Position numbers and translations under genes: made by a program. 64,000 nucleotides of DNA from the NCBI GenBank assembly GCA_964649415.1, contig CAZYSK010000004.1:62001-126000 (forward strand), given 5' to 3'. Below are positions 43,901 to 51,539 of the stretch, piece by piece. How positions within the stretch are numbered: the stretch's first letter is position 1; every line of letters starts with the position of its first letter. This DNA comes from CAZYSK01 sp964649415. Its GTDB lineage: Bacteria > Chloroflexota > Anaerolineae > B4-G1. The notes beneath the pieces are model-generated. The model made no database searches. It saw only the letters and a program-made list of their open reading frames with translations, and was not told the origin of the DNA.

Positions 43901-45102
43901 ATACAGTGGTCTGGTCGGTGGGCTGCCATGCGGGATACAACGTCCACGATGCCCACAGTGCCGGTGCTGCATCCGCGCTCGATTTCGCCCAGGCCTTTGC
44001 CTACGAGCAGACCGGGGGGTTCATCGCCAACACAGGCTACGGACTGGGTGACACGACCGAGGTTGCCTATTCAGAGAAGCTGATGCTCTACTTCGCGCAG
44101 GAGTTGGGGAGCCAGGCGAACATGTCGGTGGGAGAGGCATTGAAGGGGGCCAAGCAGCGGTACGTCGGCAGTGCGCCTGCCGGCGGCTTCAGTCGCTACG
44201 ACGAGAAGGTGATGATCGAGGCCACGTTGTACGGCCTGCCCATGTACCAGGTGACCGTGCCTGTCAGTGTTCCCGTCGACGGTTCTCACGCGGGGAATCC
44301 GCTTTCTGTCAAGCATCTGGTCACCACCGGGGCTTCGACCGCTGGTGCGGTGCAGAGTACATACGAATTCTCGTTCACGCCCGTTGCGCACACTGTCCCT
44401 GGATGGGGCACCTACTACACCGTCGAGGGCCACGAGGAGACCCAGACCAGCGCCGGGCGCCCCATCCAGCCTATGGTCATATCGGATGTCACCAAGTCGG
44501 GGCTGCCCGCGCGTGAGGTCGTCGTGGAGAGCGTGGAGTACCTGACTGTGACGCTAGATCCGGTGATCGCCACGCTAGTCACCGATACGTCCAAGAGCGA
44601 ACCGCTCTTCGAGTACGATGGGTGGTACCCGGCCAATGTAGCGGCCATCAACCGCCTCGGCGATCGGGACAACCTCGTCATCGTCCCGGCTCAGTTTCAT
44701 TCCGGCAGTCAGACCGAGCGGCTCTATACCCGCCTGACGCTGACCGTCTACTACACGGACAGCACGGACTACGTGCCTCCTTCTATTTGGTCGGTAGCGA
44801 GTGAACGTGGGGAGGGCACGACGACGTTCCTGGTTGACGCCAGCGATAGTGGATCGGGTATCGATCGCGTGACAGTCACTTACGAGCACGCGCCCGGTCA
44901 ATGGAGCAGCGTCGATCTGGCATACAACCTGAGCACGGAGTTGTGGGAGGGCGTCGTCAGCAGCACTCTGGAAGAGTTCAGCTATGCAGTGCAGGTGGTG
45001 GATCGTGCGGGGAACGTCAGCACGAGCAGCAACAAGGGCCTCTACTTCGCCGCTGAGCCGCAGCGGCTCTACCTGCCATTCATCCTGTGCAGCGCGCCAT
45101 AG
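40909..45102 (+). CDS. Secreted C25 (gingipain-like) cysteine protease
   Basis: 1397 residues from GTG 40909, placed six bases after AAAGGAGG and overlapping the previous stop (GTGA). Signal peptide about 1-40. Several similar beta-rich domains follow (about 75-510, recurring ...PLPxGFVGSAxI). A PPC-like domain holds six QMSSVG repeats (605-640). The Peptidase_C25 region (about 770-1120) has VVIVGDDHIIPFYRVPD, PDLAVGRLV, a His cluster H968-x-x-H971-x-H973 and nucleophile candidate C1006 in SVGCHAGYN, as expected for clan CD (His, then Cys). After that come an Ig-like tail and the C-terminus RLYLPFILCSAP. A secreted endopeptidase is likely; specificity cannot be read. Co-expressed with the cyclase/ATPase. 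Confidence 0.87.
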   Translation: MKRINLLLLSFVSALGLLALTAWAVGVLSPVAPGAGVVWAGPAEEARSSCQSDAQRAAGDQRLVSSLGMAAEEDDYLVFGSTYAGRASGRDVHLPFVARDYGGWSTILYVMAEDRYWTPMDVDITITFYDQTGALVHTISDTVPHLGGRVYAQKSMSGLPAGFVGSAAIHASNAMDPAVGATVRIVHPGSEGDGLMSYTGLTSPAGTHHIPMVQKGDTNTILFITNTDIAEPSVVQITIYDASGATVDNASLSIDPQATHIFNLGLRGAIPDGFVGSAAIVPDGDVLGVLVMDVDSVGQRGAAYAHHPPSVASPPTAFALPVVHKEHEGWKSQFWILSHALSGSSADVDYYDESGTRTGSEGTGTLYFHQLAGPLPTTMDAQAHSAIVHTYGYAMEVAAYDENQGDGVLRSYQSPQYEETIVLPRIVHTRFQNTRINVQNTNPFTFPVTIQYRDLMGHTVYTQVFTLPPYATHVADQEGMNDQLGAVFFGSAYVDAGFNNFIAVTVDERDTLLREGIDAHEPNDGAMIAAPILLDRDYYAKIGAPEDIDWFKVYVSSPSVLTVTLSQLPADYDLATFYDMDEGPVLSGSDLLGDIQDDSDVNAAGQMSSVGQMSSVGQMSSVGQMSSVGQMSSVGQMSSVSANPDQSDETAVSLALKPGWYYVLVVGHNNAHDPHGFYRLRAEARSFGDFPACTADFEYSTSEPMPFYQPAGLSDDEVRTLILVNKERMDYTYGVARTRALSVELRTLADDGTVNGVVYPVDWYINDSTWSADACDPYEANEVAEQIYDYVIKYATTYYYTNTQYVVIVGDDHIIPFYRVPDFSTLANEREYAVSADLESYNATWAALGWGFLLTDDYYGDIGSRKYWHGHYLSIPDLAVGRLVETPEEVANAIQHYIVSANMGLEPSTGLVTGYDFLTDSARETRNLMGNQGLLTTTLISEDWTASDLENVWTDSATRRDLVSLNAHFEHWHALPASSSAGLFSSAQVRGASTSPRDTVVWSVGCHAGYNVHDAHSAGAASALDFAQAFAYEQTGGFIANTGYGLGDTTEVAYSEKLMLYFAQELGSQANMSVGEALKGAKQRYVGSAPAGGFSRYDEKVMIEATLYGLPMYQVTVPVSVPVDGSHAGNPLSVKHLVTTGASTAGAVQSTYEFSFTPVAHTVPGWGTYYTVEGHEETQTSAGRPIQPMVISDVTKSGLPAREVVVESVEYLTVTLDPVIATLVTDTSKSEPLFEYDGWYPANVAAINRLGDRDNLVIVPAQFHSGSQTERLYTRLTLTVYYTDSTDYVPPSIWSVASERGEGTTTFLVDASDSGSGIDRVTVTYEHAPGQWSSVDLAYNLSTELWEGVVSSTLEEFSYAVQVVDRAGNVSTSSNKGLYFAAEPQRLYLPFILCSAP
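42721..42828 (+). repeat. Six 18-bp repeats coding (G)QMSSVG
   Basis: Six tandem 18-mers encode GQMSSV. Ser and Val codons differ from copy to copy (AGC/AGT, TCC/TCG/TCT, GTG/GTC/GTT), so the peptide is conserved while DNA has drifted. Confidence 0.95.
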
Positions 45103-45113
45103 TTTGCTGCAAA

Positions 45114-45171
45114 GGCGCCATTCCGATGGCGCGCCTCAATCGGTACGAAGGCGCCATTCCGATGGCGCGCC
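45114..45171 (+). repeat. Two copies of a 22-bp palindromic element
   Basis: GGCGCCATTCCGATGGCGCG and the next two bases (45114-45135) recur exactly at 45150-45171. Each can form a 7-bp hairpin (GCGCCAT-TCCG-ATGGCGC). A 40-nt stretch here (45141-45180) matches 35 of 40 positions with an inverted copy at 57312-57351. Confidence 0.9.
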
Positions 45172-45222
45172 ACAGCGCGTGGCGCCCGTAGGGCCGTTCG
45201 GAGGGTTGTGGGGTCAAAGACA

Positions 45223-45251
45223 GATCGGGGGCCAGCATCCGGCCCCCGATC
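45223..45251 (-). terminator. Terminator between the protease and baeRF genes
   Basis: A perfect 11-bp stem GATCGGGGGCC with a 7-nt loop sits 24 nt past the baeRF stop, on the minus strand followed by TGTCTTTGA. It may act for both convergent transcripts. Confidence 0.75.
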
Positions 45252-45275
45252 CGTGGCTACTTCAGAGCGCGTATC

Positions 45276-46385
45276 CTAATACCTCAACAGCGCCCCCACG
45301 CCGAACTCCGCAATCTTGGGGTGTTCGTCGATCACTTCCACCTTGCCCCCGTCTTCGATCACTTTCGTCACCAGCGCCTCAGTCGCGTCTGGGATCTGCG
45401 AGAATTCGCCGCCACAGAAGGGGCAGATCTCCAGGGCTTGGTCGGTGAGGTACGCGCAGTTGGTACACTGGTAGCCAGGCTCGTGGTAGTCTCTGGCGAT
45501 CACCAGTGTCTGAATGCGTCCCTCATGTGCCGCTCCAAGCGTGTCGGCCAGGCGGATGACGCCTCCTCGGCCCTTTGCCGCTGCCGTGAACACCGCGTCC
45601 ACCAGTTCTGTCTCTCGTGTCTGCTCCACCCGGAGCAGGATCTCCAATGAACGCTTCAGTATTTCCGTCTCCGGCGTGTTCATGTCGGCGGCCAACGTGC
45701 CAATGACCTTGTCCTGTATCGGTTTGGGCAGAGCCTCGCGGAACTGAGCCACAGTGGGGTCAGCGCCGGCGATGATCAACCGTTGCGGACTGTGCTTGCT
45801 CCAGAATCGCTGTGTCGCCTTAGATGCCGCGCGGATGTTGCGCTGCGCCACCTCTTCCTCTCGTCGGCTTGACACGGGGGCTCCGCCTCGGCGCGCCCGT
45901 CCACCTGACGAGCCCCGTCCCTTCTTCAGCTTACGCACGTCTTTGCCCACGTGTCCGTCTCTGATCTGCAACTCGCCCATCTCAAAGAGCAGCAGCCGTA
46001 CCTCCTGTCGATCCACCAGCGCCACCGCATAGCTGCCATATGCATCCACCAGCGCCGCCAGCGGCCAGATATAGGGTTTGCGGGCCACTGTCGCTCCAGG
46101 AGCGACGGGAACGGCCAGCGAATACGTGTGCCAGAAACCCTCCTGAGCGCCGGAGAAAACGATCACGCCCCGGCCTGACCAGTCGTACTCGTGGTCGAAG
46201 AATCGCTCCACCGCTTCCACGTCTGCGGGCGCCGCGGAGCCTTCTACTTGCTTCAGCATTTGCCGAAGTTCCAGCTTGTATTCATCGGTCGTGTGCTCTG
46301 TGGGGTCCACGTTCAGATAGACGCTCAGAATCGGCGACTCAGTCTGATACGCTGCCAGTTCGCGCAGATCCTCTTGTTTGAACAT
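45276..46385 (-). CDS. Bacterial eRF1-like (baeRF/Vms1-type) protein
   Basis: 369 residues. N-terminal domain with SPILSVYLNVDP. The middle domain covers about 120-250 and is RNase H-like: AVALVDRQEVRLLLFEMG, a basic Gly-rich loop KKGRGSSGGRARRGG, and RLIIAGADPTVAQF. The C-terminal domain has a zinc site (CTNCAYL...CPFCGG) and the ending FGVGALLRY, which closely resembles the archaeal/eukaryotic release-factor end. The family is thought to cleave peptidyl-tRNA or work on stalled ribosomes. The GGQ loop position carries GGR here, so activity may differ. It stands alone between two terminator-like elements. Confidence 0.85.
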   Translation of the reverse strand: MFKQEDLRELAAYQTESPILSVYLNVDPTEHTTDEYKLELRQMLKQVEGSAAPADVEAVERFFDHEYDWSGRGVIVFSGAQEGFWHTYSLAVPVAPGATVARKPYIWPLAALVDAYGSYAVALVDRQEVRLLLFEMGELQIRDGHVGKDVRKLKKGRGSSGGRARRGGAPVSSRREEEVAQRNIRAASKATQRFWSKHSPQRLIIAGADPTVAQFREALPKPIQDKVIGTLAADMNTPETEILKRSLEILLRVEQTRETELVDAVFTAAAKGRGGVIRLADTLGAAHEGRIQTLVIARDYHEPGYQCTNCAYLTDQALEICPFCGGEFSQIPDATEALVTKVIEDGGKVEVIDEHPKIAEFGVGALLRY

Positions 46386-46502
46386 TGCCCTCGCTCCCTT
46401 TCTCTAGTTGCTCTTCTCTTGACCGTCAGCCGTCTTTACTCCGGCTGCTGATAGCTGAAAGCTGGCCGTCAGGCCGTTGCCGTTTATCCCTCCTTTCACG
46501 GA

Positions 46503-47723
46503 TCATTGTCCGTTGTTTGCATCCGGTCGCTCGCCCAATGTGACGGGGATGTCCAACTCCTCCCCGTCGCGCACGATTGTCATTACGACGGTCTGGTCTA
46601 CCTCGGTTTCGCGCACCAGATACGCGATCAAGTCGTCGAAGTTGCTCAGCACGTATCCATCAATCGCGGTGATGATATCCCCGCCAGCTCTCAGCGTCGC
46701 TCCCATGACTTCGACCTCGCGGTCGCCTCCACGCAGACCGGCCTGAGCCGCGGCGGTCCCGGGCTGGACCTCGTCTATGAGCACTCCCTGTGTGACCGGA
46801 AGCCCCAAGGGGCCAGCAAGTTCTGCCAGAGTGAAGTAGGTCTTCGCCGTGATGCCGAGATACGGGTAGTGGTAGGTCCCCTCCGCGATCAGGGCGGGTA
46901 TGATTCGCCTGACCGTGTTGACCGGCACGGCGAAGCCAACGCCTGTGTTGAAACCCGTCGTCGAGCGGATAGCAGTGTTTACCCCGATCACCCGCCCGTT
47001 GATGTCCAATAGAGGCCCGCCAGAATTGCCTGGGTTGATGGACGCATCAGTCTGGATAATCTCAGGGTTAGAGAAATAGCCGCTGGCTTCGAGCACCTGT
47101 GCCGAAAGCGTGCGCCCAAGTGCGCTGATGATGCCTACGGTCATCGTGCCCTCGAGTCCAAAAGGATTGCCGATGGCGATGGCCCGCTGTCCCACCTGGA
47201 GTGTGCTTGAGTCACCAAACTCCAAAGGCAACAGCCGCTGAGGCGGCACATCCACCTGGATCACGGCCAGGTCGGAATACGGGTCTCGGCCCACGATCTG
47301 GGCACTGGCAACACTGCCGTCAACGAACGTGACCTGAAGGGCATCGGCTTGCTCGACGACGTGGTTGTTTGTGACGATGTATCCTGCCGTGTCTATGACG
47401 AAACCGGATCCACTGCCCAGCGGTATCTGTGTGCCTTCCTGTTCAATCATTGTCTCGACAAAGACCACGGCAGGGCTGGCCCGTTGATAGAGGTTGATCA
47501 ACAGGGCGTCCTCTGCATCTAACTCGGCGACGATCGCCTCAGGCAGAGGTGTAGGGGTGGCGACGGGCATCGGCACAGTTACTGTTATCGCGGCAGGCAC
47601 AGGCGACGGTATTGTCTGTGCGGTCGGGGTGGGCACGAATAGGATTTCCTGGCTGTTGCAGGTACAGGCCAATATGCTCAATGCCAGGGGCAGTATGAAC
47701 AGGATGCGTTTATCAATTGTCAT
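46503..47723 (-). CDS. HtrA/DegP-type serine protease lipoprotein with PDZ domain
   Basis: 406 residues. The signal has a lipobox-like LSILAC near residue 20, so it is probably a lipoprotein. A Pro/Thr-rich spacer (about 30-65) precedes an S1C trypsin-like domain with catalytic His in VTNNHVV, Asp in DPYSDLAVI and Ser in NPGNSGGPL. One PDZ domain follows (about 305-395: GVLIDEVQPGTAAAQAGLRGGD). Extracytoplasmic quality-control protease. The ATG at 47723 follows GAGGTCG; an earlier ATG would bury the signal peptide. Confidence 0.95.
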   Translation of the reverse strand: MTIDKRILFILPLALSILACTCNSQEILFVPTPTAQTIPSPVPAAITVTVPMPVATPTPLPEAIVAELDAEDALLINLYQRASPAVVFVETMIEQEGTQIPLGSGSGFVIDTAGYIVTNNHVVEQADALQVTFVDGSVASAQIVGRDPYSDLAVIQVDVPPQRLLPLEFGDSSTLQVGQRAIAIGNPFGLEGTMTVGIISALGRTLSAQVLEASGYFSNPEIIQTDASINPGNSGGPLLDINGRVIGVNTAIRSTTGFNTGVGFAVPVNTVRRIIPALIAEGTYHYPYLGITAKTYFTLAELAGPLGLPVTQGVLIDEVQPGTAAAQAGLRGGDREVEVMGATLRAGGDIITAIDGYVLSNFDDLIAYLVRETEVDQTVVMTIVRDGEELDIPVTLGERPDANNGQ

Positions 47724-47863
47724 GTCGACCTCATATGCGAGTTTGTCCCGACCGGGACTGCTGGGGACACAGAATGCTGGGGACCATCGCATAACAGAAG
47801 GCAGTGTCCCCCACCGGCGTTTTGGGCTGGCGTGCTCTAAAGCGTTTGCGCGTGAAAGCTCGC

Positions 47864-48835
47864 CTAACTCTTCTTTCGGAGGCGGGCCAGTTCCTCGAAC
47901 AGCTCTCGCTCCCGGTCGCTCAGCGTTTGAGGGACCTGAATCTGGACTTCTGCTAGCAGGTCGCCGCGTCGTTCTGGATTGCGTGGATCAGGCATTCCTT
48001 TACCACGCAGACGGAAAGTCTTTCCACTGCTGGTGCCGGGTGGAATCCGCAGCAGTACGTCGCCGTTCAGTGTCTTGATCTGTGCCCGACCACCCAGCAC
48101 AGCGGTGCACAGATCCACATCGGCGTTGCAGTGCAGGTTGTCTTCCTCCCGTGTGAAGACCGGGTGTGGTTTGACCGTGATGATCAGATAGAGATTGCCC
48201 GGGGGGGAGCCTGCGTAGCCGGGACTTCCTTTGCCGGAGATGCGCACTTTTGACCCACTGCGTGCGCCTGGTGGTACCCTCACCCGGATCCGATGACCAT
48301 CTCGCTCCAGCACGCGGGTGGTACCGTGTAGGGCCTCTTCCAATGTGATCTCCACATGGGCTTCTACATCTTGTCCAGGCCGGACGCGTTGGCTGGTTGT
48401 GCGCTGGAAGAAGTCGTTGGGGGAGCGGGTGCCTTGTGCGCGCCCCATCCCGCCAAACATAGCGCGAAAGAAGTCCGAGAAAACGTCGGCCCCGGCGCCA
48501 CCGAAGAGATCGCCCAGATCCCCGCTCCAGTCAACCCGTGCACCACCTGGCTCACCGGCGAACCATTGAGACCAGTCGAACTGGCTGGGGTCGCGCCCCA
48601 TGCGCTGCCATTGCTGCCAACTGGCACCTAACTGGTTGTACTTGCTCCGCTTTTCCGGATCTCCGAGCACCTCGTAGGCCTCGTTGATTTCCTTGAATCT
48701 CTCCTCAGCGCGCTTATCGTCTGGGTTGACATCGGGGTGAAACTTGCGGGCCAACCCCCGGTAGGCCCGCTTGATGTCCTTCTCGCTAGCGTTCCGATCC
48801 ACACCCAGGATTCTGTAGTAGTCCTTGTACTGCAT
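47864..48835 (-). CDS. DnaJ-class co-chaperone (CbpA type)
   Basis: 323 residues. J domain (1-70) with HPD in FHPDVNP, a Gly/Phe/Trp-rich linker (about 75-150), then two C-terminal substrate-binding beta domains (HVEITLEEALHGTTRVL, VRVPPGARSGSKVRISGKG, GGRAQIKTLNGDVLLRIPPG). The zinc-finger region of DnaJ is absent, so it is a type II/CbpA-like Hsp40. It works with DnaK, which is not in the window. A consensus promoter lies at 48874-48902. The HtrA gene follows 140 nt downstream. Confidence 0.95.
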   Translation of the reverse strand: MQYKDYYRILGVDRNASEKDIKRAYRGLARKFHPDVNPDDKRAEERFKEINEAYEVLGDPEKRSKYNQLGASWQQWQRMGRDPSQFDWSQWFAGEPGGARVDWSGDLGDLFGGAGADVFSDFFRAMFGGMGRAQGTRSPNDFFQRTTSQRVRPGQDVEAHVEITLEEALHGTTRVLERDGHRIRVRVPPGARSGSKVRISGKGSPGYAGSPPGNLYLIITVKPHPVFTREEDNLHCNADVDLCTAVLGGRAQIKTLNGDVLLRIPPGTSSGKTFRLRGKGMPDPRNPERRGDLLAEVQIQVPQTLSDRERELFEELARLRKKS

Positions 48836-48873
48836 TCCGTTCGCCTCGCCCCGGCCCGTCGATATTCGCAGTC

Positions 48874-48902
48874 ATTCTATACCCTAATTCTCCCCATGTC
48901 AA
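48874..48902 (-). promoter_or_regulatory. Promoter of the dnaJ-like gene
   Basis: Minus strand: TTGACA, 17 bp, TAGAAT, about 35 nt before the start codon. Near-perfect housekeeping match. Confidence 0.85.
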
Positions 48903-48941
48903 GCATACAGCGGGCCATGCGGAGGCACAGCCAGAATAGAA

Positions 48942-48977
48942 AGAGCGGAGCCGGGCTTGCTCGCCCGCCTCCGCTCT
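48942..48977 (-). terminator. Terminator of the L25 gene
   Basis: A 15-bp stem with one mismatch (AGAGCGGAGCCGGGC against 48963-48977) has a 6-nt loop, with TTCTATTCT following on the minus strand. Confidence 0.8.
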
Positions 48978-48997
48978 CGTTCTTGCCCAGGCTGTCG

Positions 48998-49678
48998 CTA
49001 CTCTTCTTCGCTGGATTCTTCTTCCTCGGCTGCTGTGATGACCTCGACCTCCTCAGCCTCGGGCATCATCATCTCCATTTCCTCGACTGCCGGTAGTTCT
49101 TCTTCCTCCTCCAGCGGGACCACTCGCACGATCATCTCGTCCGGGTCGGTGAGCACGTCTATGCCGGCAGGGATTGCCAAGTCACGCACGTGCACTGCCT
49201 GATCCACCTCCGTGAGTTCTGAGAGATCTACCTCGATCGCGTCCACCAGGTCGCCTGGCAGACATTCAACCTCAACGGTCGAGAGACCTTGCAGCAGGAT
49301 GCCTTCCCGCTCTTCGATCACGGGGGATGCGCCGACGATCTCCAACGGCACCTCTGCCGTCAGGCGTTCGGTCATCGTCACACGGTACAGATCCACGTGT
49401 AACAGGTCGTGTCGGATGGGGTCGCGATGCACCTCGCGCACGAGAGCCGTCTCGGGCTGTTTCGTTCCCTTGATCTTCACGCTGATGAGTTGGCTACCGC
49501 CGACATGAGAAAGCACCTGCGTCAGGCTCCGCGAATCAAACTGCAGAGGTATGGAATCAAAACCACGTCCATACATCACGGCCGGCACCATGCCTTCTCG
49601 CCGCAGTCGCTTTACCTGTTTGCCTAGCGTTGTCCGCTTTTCAGCGACCAACTCAACTCGCTCGGTCTGTTGAGCCAT
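48998..49678 (-). CDS. rplY: Ribosomal protein L25, general-stress (CTC) form
   Basis: 226 residues. The L25 domain (about 5-95, VAEKRTTLGKQVKRLRREG and VPAVMYGRG) binds 5S rRNA. The TL5/CTC beta domain (about 100-190) has VPLEIVGASPVIEEREGILLQ. A Glu-rich tail covers about 190-226. The two-domain form is usual outside gamma-proteobacteria. It has its own promoter about 210 nt upstream, giving a leader of about 200 nt, and a terminator just downstream. Confidence 0.95.
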   Translation of the reverse strand: MAQQTERVELVAEKRTTLGKQVKRLRREGMVPAVMYGRGFDSIPLQFDSRSLTQVLSHVGGSQLISVKIKGTKQPETALVREVHRDPIRHDLLHVDLYRVTMTERLTAEVPLEIVGASPVIEEREGILLQGLSTVEVECLPGDLVDAIEVDLSELTEVDQAVHVRDLAIPAGIDVLTDPDEMIVRVVPLEEEEELPAVEEMEMMMPEAEEVEVITAAEEEESSEEE

Positions 49679-49887
49679 TCATTACCTCCCAAACGATCTC
49701 GTGGTGAGCTACTCGGTGTTCTGAACAAGGCCCTGTGTGCGCACCACGAACGGTTCTCTTGTAGATGTGGCAGACATCCTCGTCCGCTCCCTGCTCACGT
49801 GCTGTTCTGACCATTACGGGCCCAGCCTGGACCTGTCCGCAGCGCGCAGATAGAATGCATCCGGTGGACAAACTCTGCCCGTACGGT

Positions 49888-49916
49888 ATTCTAGCGCAAA
49901 CTGCCGCTTTCGTCAA
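49888..49916 (-). promoter_or_regulatory. Promoter of rplY
   Basis: Minus strand: TTGACG, 17 bp, TAGAAT. Confidence 0.8.
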
Positions 49917-50024
49917 GCATTCGTTCGCTCGATCGCTGCCTCTGTCTTGACATTTCAGAGCCCTGGGCCCCAGCGACGGATGCCAGGAGGGTGTCGCTGA
50001 CAGACACCGGAGGGCGTCCGCTAG

Positions 50025-50053
50025 TTGGCAAATCTGATTGATTTGGGTACAAT
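50025..50053 (+). promoter_or_regulatory. Promoter of the CBS-ACT gene
   Basis: TTGGCA, 17 bp, TACAAT, about 65 nt before the start codon. Confidence 0.75.
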
Positions 50054-50118
50054 AGGACCGTCCGTTGACATCGCGATCCGAATACTACTCATTGCAGGTT
50101 CCTGAAGGAGGTTAAGCC

Positions 50119-50784
50119 ATGCTGGTGGGAAACAGAATGACCGAGCGTCCGATCACTGTCACCGGGGACACGTCTGTCTCAAGGGCACTGGAATTGATGC
50201 ACGGCGAGCACGTCCGGCGACTCCCTGTTGTGAACAAGGCAGGTCAACTCGTAGGCATCGTGTCTGAGCTGGACCTGTTGAAGGTCTCTCCTTCGCCCGC
50301 GACCTCGCTCAGCGTCTATGAGATCCCCTACCTGCTGTCGAGGATCACGGTGGAAGAGGTGATGACCAAAGATGTGATCGCGGTCACCGATGACACCCCA
50401 TTGGAGGAGGCCGCCCGTATCATGGCCGACAACAAGATTGGCGGTCTGCCGGTGCTCCGCGACGGCAAGCTGGTGGGCATCATCACCGAGACCGATCTGT
50501 TCAAGCTCTTCCTGGAATTGTTCGGGGCGCGGGAGGAAGCAGTGCGCGTGAGCATGCTCGTCCCGGAGGAGAAGGGAATGCTGGCGAGGATCGCCGGTGC
50601 GGTTGCCCAAATGGGAGGCAATTTCGTCGCTTTGGGCTCCATCATGGGGGAGGATCCGAGCAATCGCTTGCTCATGGTCAAAGTCGCTGACGTTCCCGAG
50701 GAGCAACTGGTCTCGGCGCTCGAGGATCTGGGTCTGGAGGTATTGGACGTACGCCTTTGCACAGTGCCGGGGTGTACCGACTAG
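50119..50784 (+). CDS. CBS-pair protein with ACT domain (AcuB-like)
   Basis: 221 residues. Two CBS motifs fill about 1-60 and 75-135 (MTERPITVTGDTSVSRALEL; VMTKDVIAVTDDTPLEEAARI), each ending in the LVGI-V/I-S/T-E-x-DL signature for adenine nucleotide binding. An ACT-like domain (about 140-215, VSMLVPEEKGMLARIAGAVA) could bind an amino acid. Such proteins are energy or metabolite sensors; the target is unknown. AAGGAGG lies seven bases before the ATG. The DJ-1 gene follows after about 110 nt. Confidence 0.9.
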   Translation: MLVGNRMTERPITVTGDTSVSRALELMHGEHVRRLPVVNKAGQLVGIVSELDLLKVSPSPATSLSVYEIPYLLSRITVEEVMTKDVIAVTDDTPLEEAARIMADNKIGGLPVLRDGKLVGIITETDLFKLFLELFGAREEAVRVSMLVPEEKGMLARIAGAVAQMGGNFVALGSIMGEDPSNRLLMVKVADVPEEQLVSALEDLGLEVLDVRLCTVPGCTD

Positions 50785-50895
50785 TTCTATTGAGGAAGCT
50801 GTGAGTCTCTTCTGGCTGGATTTTGCCCCCCTTTCCTTACAGGGGAGGGGGGTGGCTTTCTCATGCAGATTCCTCGCTTGGAGGACGAAGGTAAA

Positions 50896-51447
50896 ATGCC
50901 TAAGACAGCATTGGTTCCAATCGCCGATGGCACCGAAGAAATCGAGGCTGTGTGCATCATTGACGTTTTGAGACGCGCGGGGACCTCTGTGACTGTTGCG
51001 TCGGTTGACGGCCTGCAGGTCACTGCATCGCGGGGCGTGAAGTTGCTCGCTGACCGGCTTCTGGGTGAATGTGTTGGCGAGACGTATGATGTGATCGTCC
51101 TGCCAGGCGGGATGCCCGGGGCAGAGCACCTGCGGGACTCCGAGGAACTGGCGGAGATGCTGAAGCGTCAGCAGCGTGAGGGACGCCTGTATGGGGCCAT
51201 CTGTGCATCCCCGGTGGTCGTGCTCCAGCACCACGGTCTCTTGGCACACCGGCGCGCTACCTGTCACCCCAACTTCGCGGCTCAGCTTGAAGACCCGCAG
51301 GCGGTGGATATGCGCGTGGTCGTGGATGGGACGTGCATCACGAGCCGTGGACCGGGCACTGCGGTTGAGTTCGCGCTCAAGCTCGTGGAAGTGTTGTACG
51401 GCGAGCAACAGGCGCGGGAGATCGCACTGCACATGCTCGCGCCGTGA
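50896..51447 (+). CDS. DJ-1/PfpI family protein (YajL-like)
   Basis: 183 residues, full length for the DJ-1 subfamily. The conserved Glu is in DGTEEIEAV, the nucleophilic Cys elbow in YGAICASPVVVLQHHGLL, and the mid-strand signature is IVLPGGMPGAEHLR. The family protects against oxidative and glyoxal stress, with chaperone or deglycase activity debated. The ATG at 50896 is preferred to one 11 codons upstream because the alignable DJ-1 domain begins here (MPKTALVPIADG). Confidence 0.9.
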   Translation: MPKTALVPIADGTEEIEAVCIIDVLRRAGTSVTVASVDGLQVTASRGVKLLADRLLGECVGETYDVIVLPGGMPGAEHLRDSEELAEMLKRQQREGRLYGAICASPVVVLQHHGLLAHRRATCHPNFAAQLEDPQAVDMRVVVDGTCITSRGPGTAVEFALKLVEVLYGEQQAREIALHMLAP

Positions 51448-51539
51448 CGCCGGCGCCCCAAGGCGCGGCATTTTCTGCCCTAGACAAGTCTCTGATCCAC
51501 GATAGCCCAATTCACTCAGGAAGACGGAGGCGCACCACT

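Larger units (their letters stand above)
49679..50118. other. Divergent intergenic region rplY / CBS-ACT gene
   Basis: No convincing gene. It contains the rplY promoter (49888-49916, minus), its leader of about 200 nt, and the promoter of the CBS gene (50025-50053, plus). I saw no tRNA or riboswitch in the leader. A frame open through the leader would start upstream of the transcription start and was rejected. Confidence 0.6.

Noticed and set aside
49653..49916. 87-codon open frame upstream of rplY
   Set aside because: Its start lies within the -35 element of the rplY promoter, upstream of the transcription start, and no domain or ribosome site supports it.
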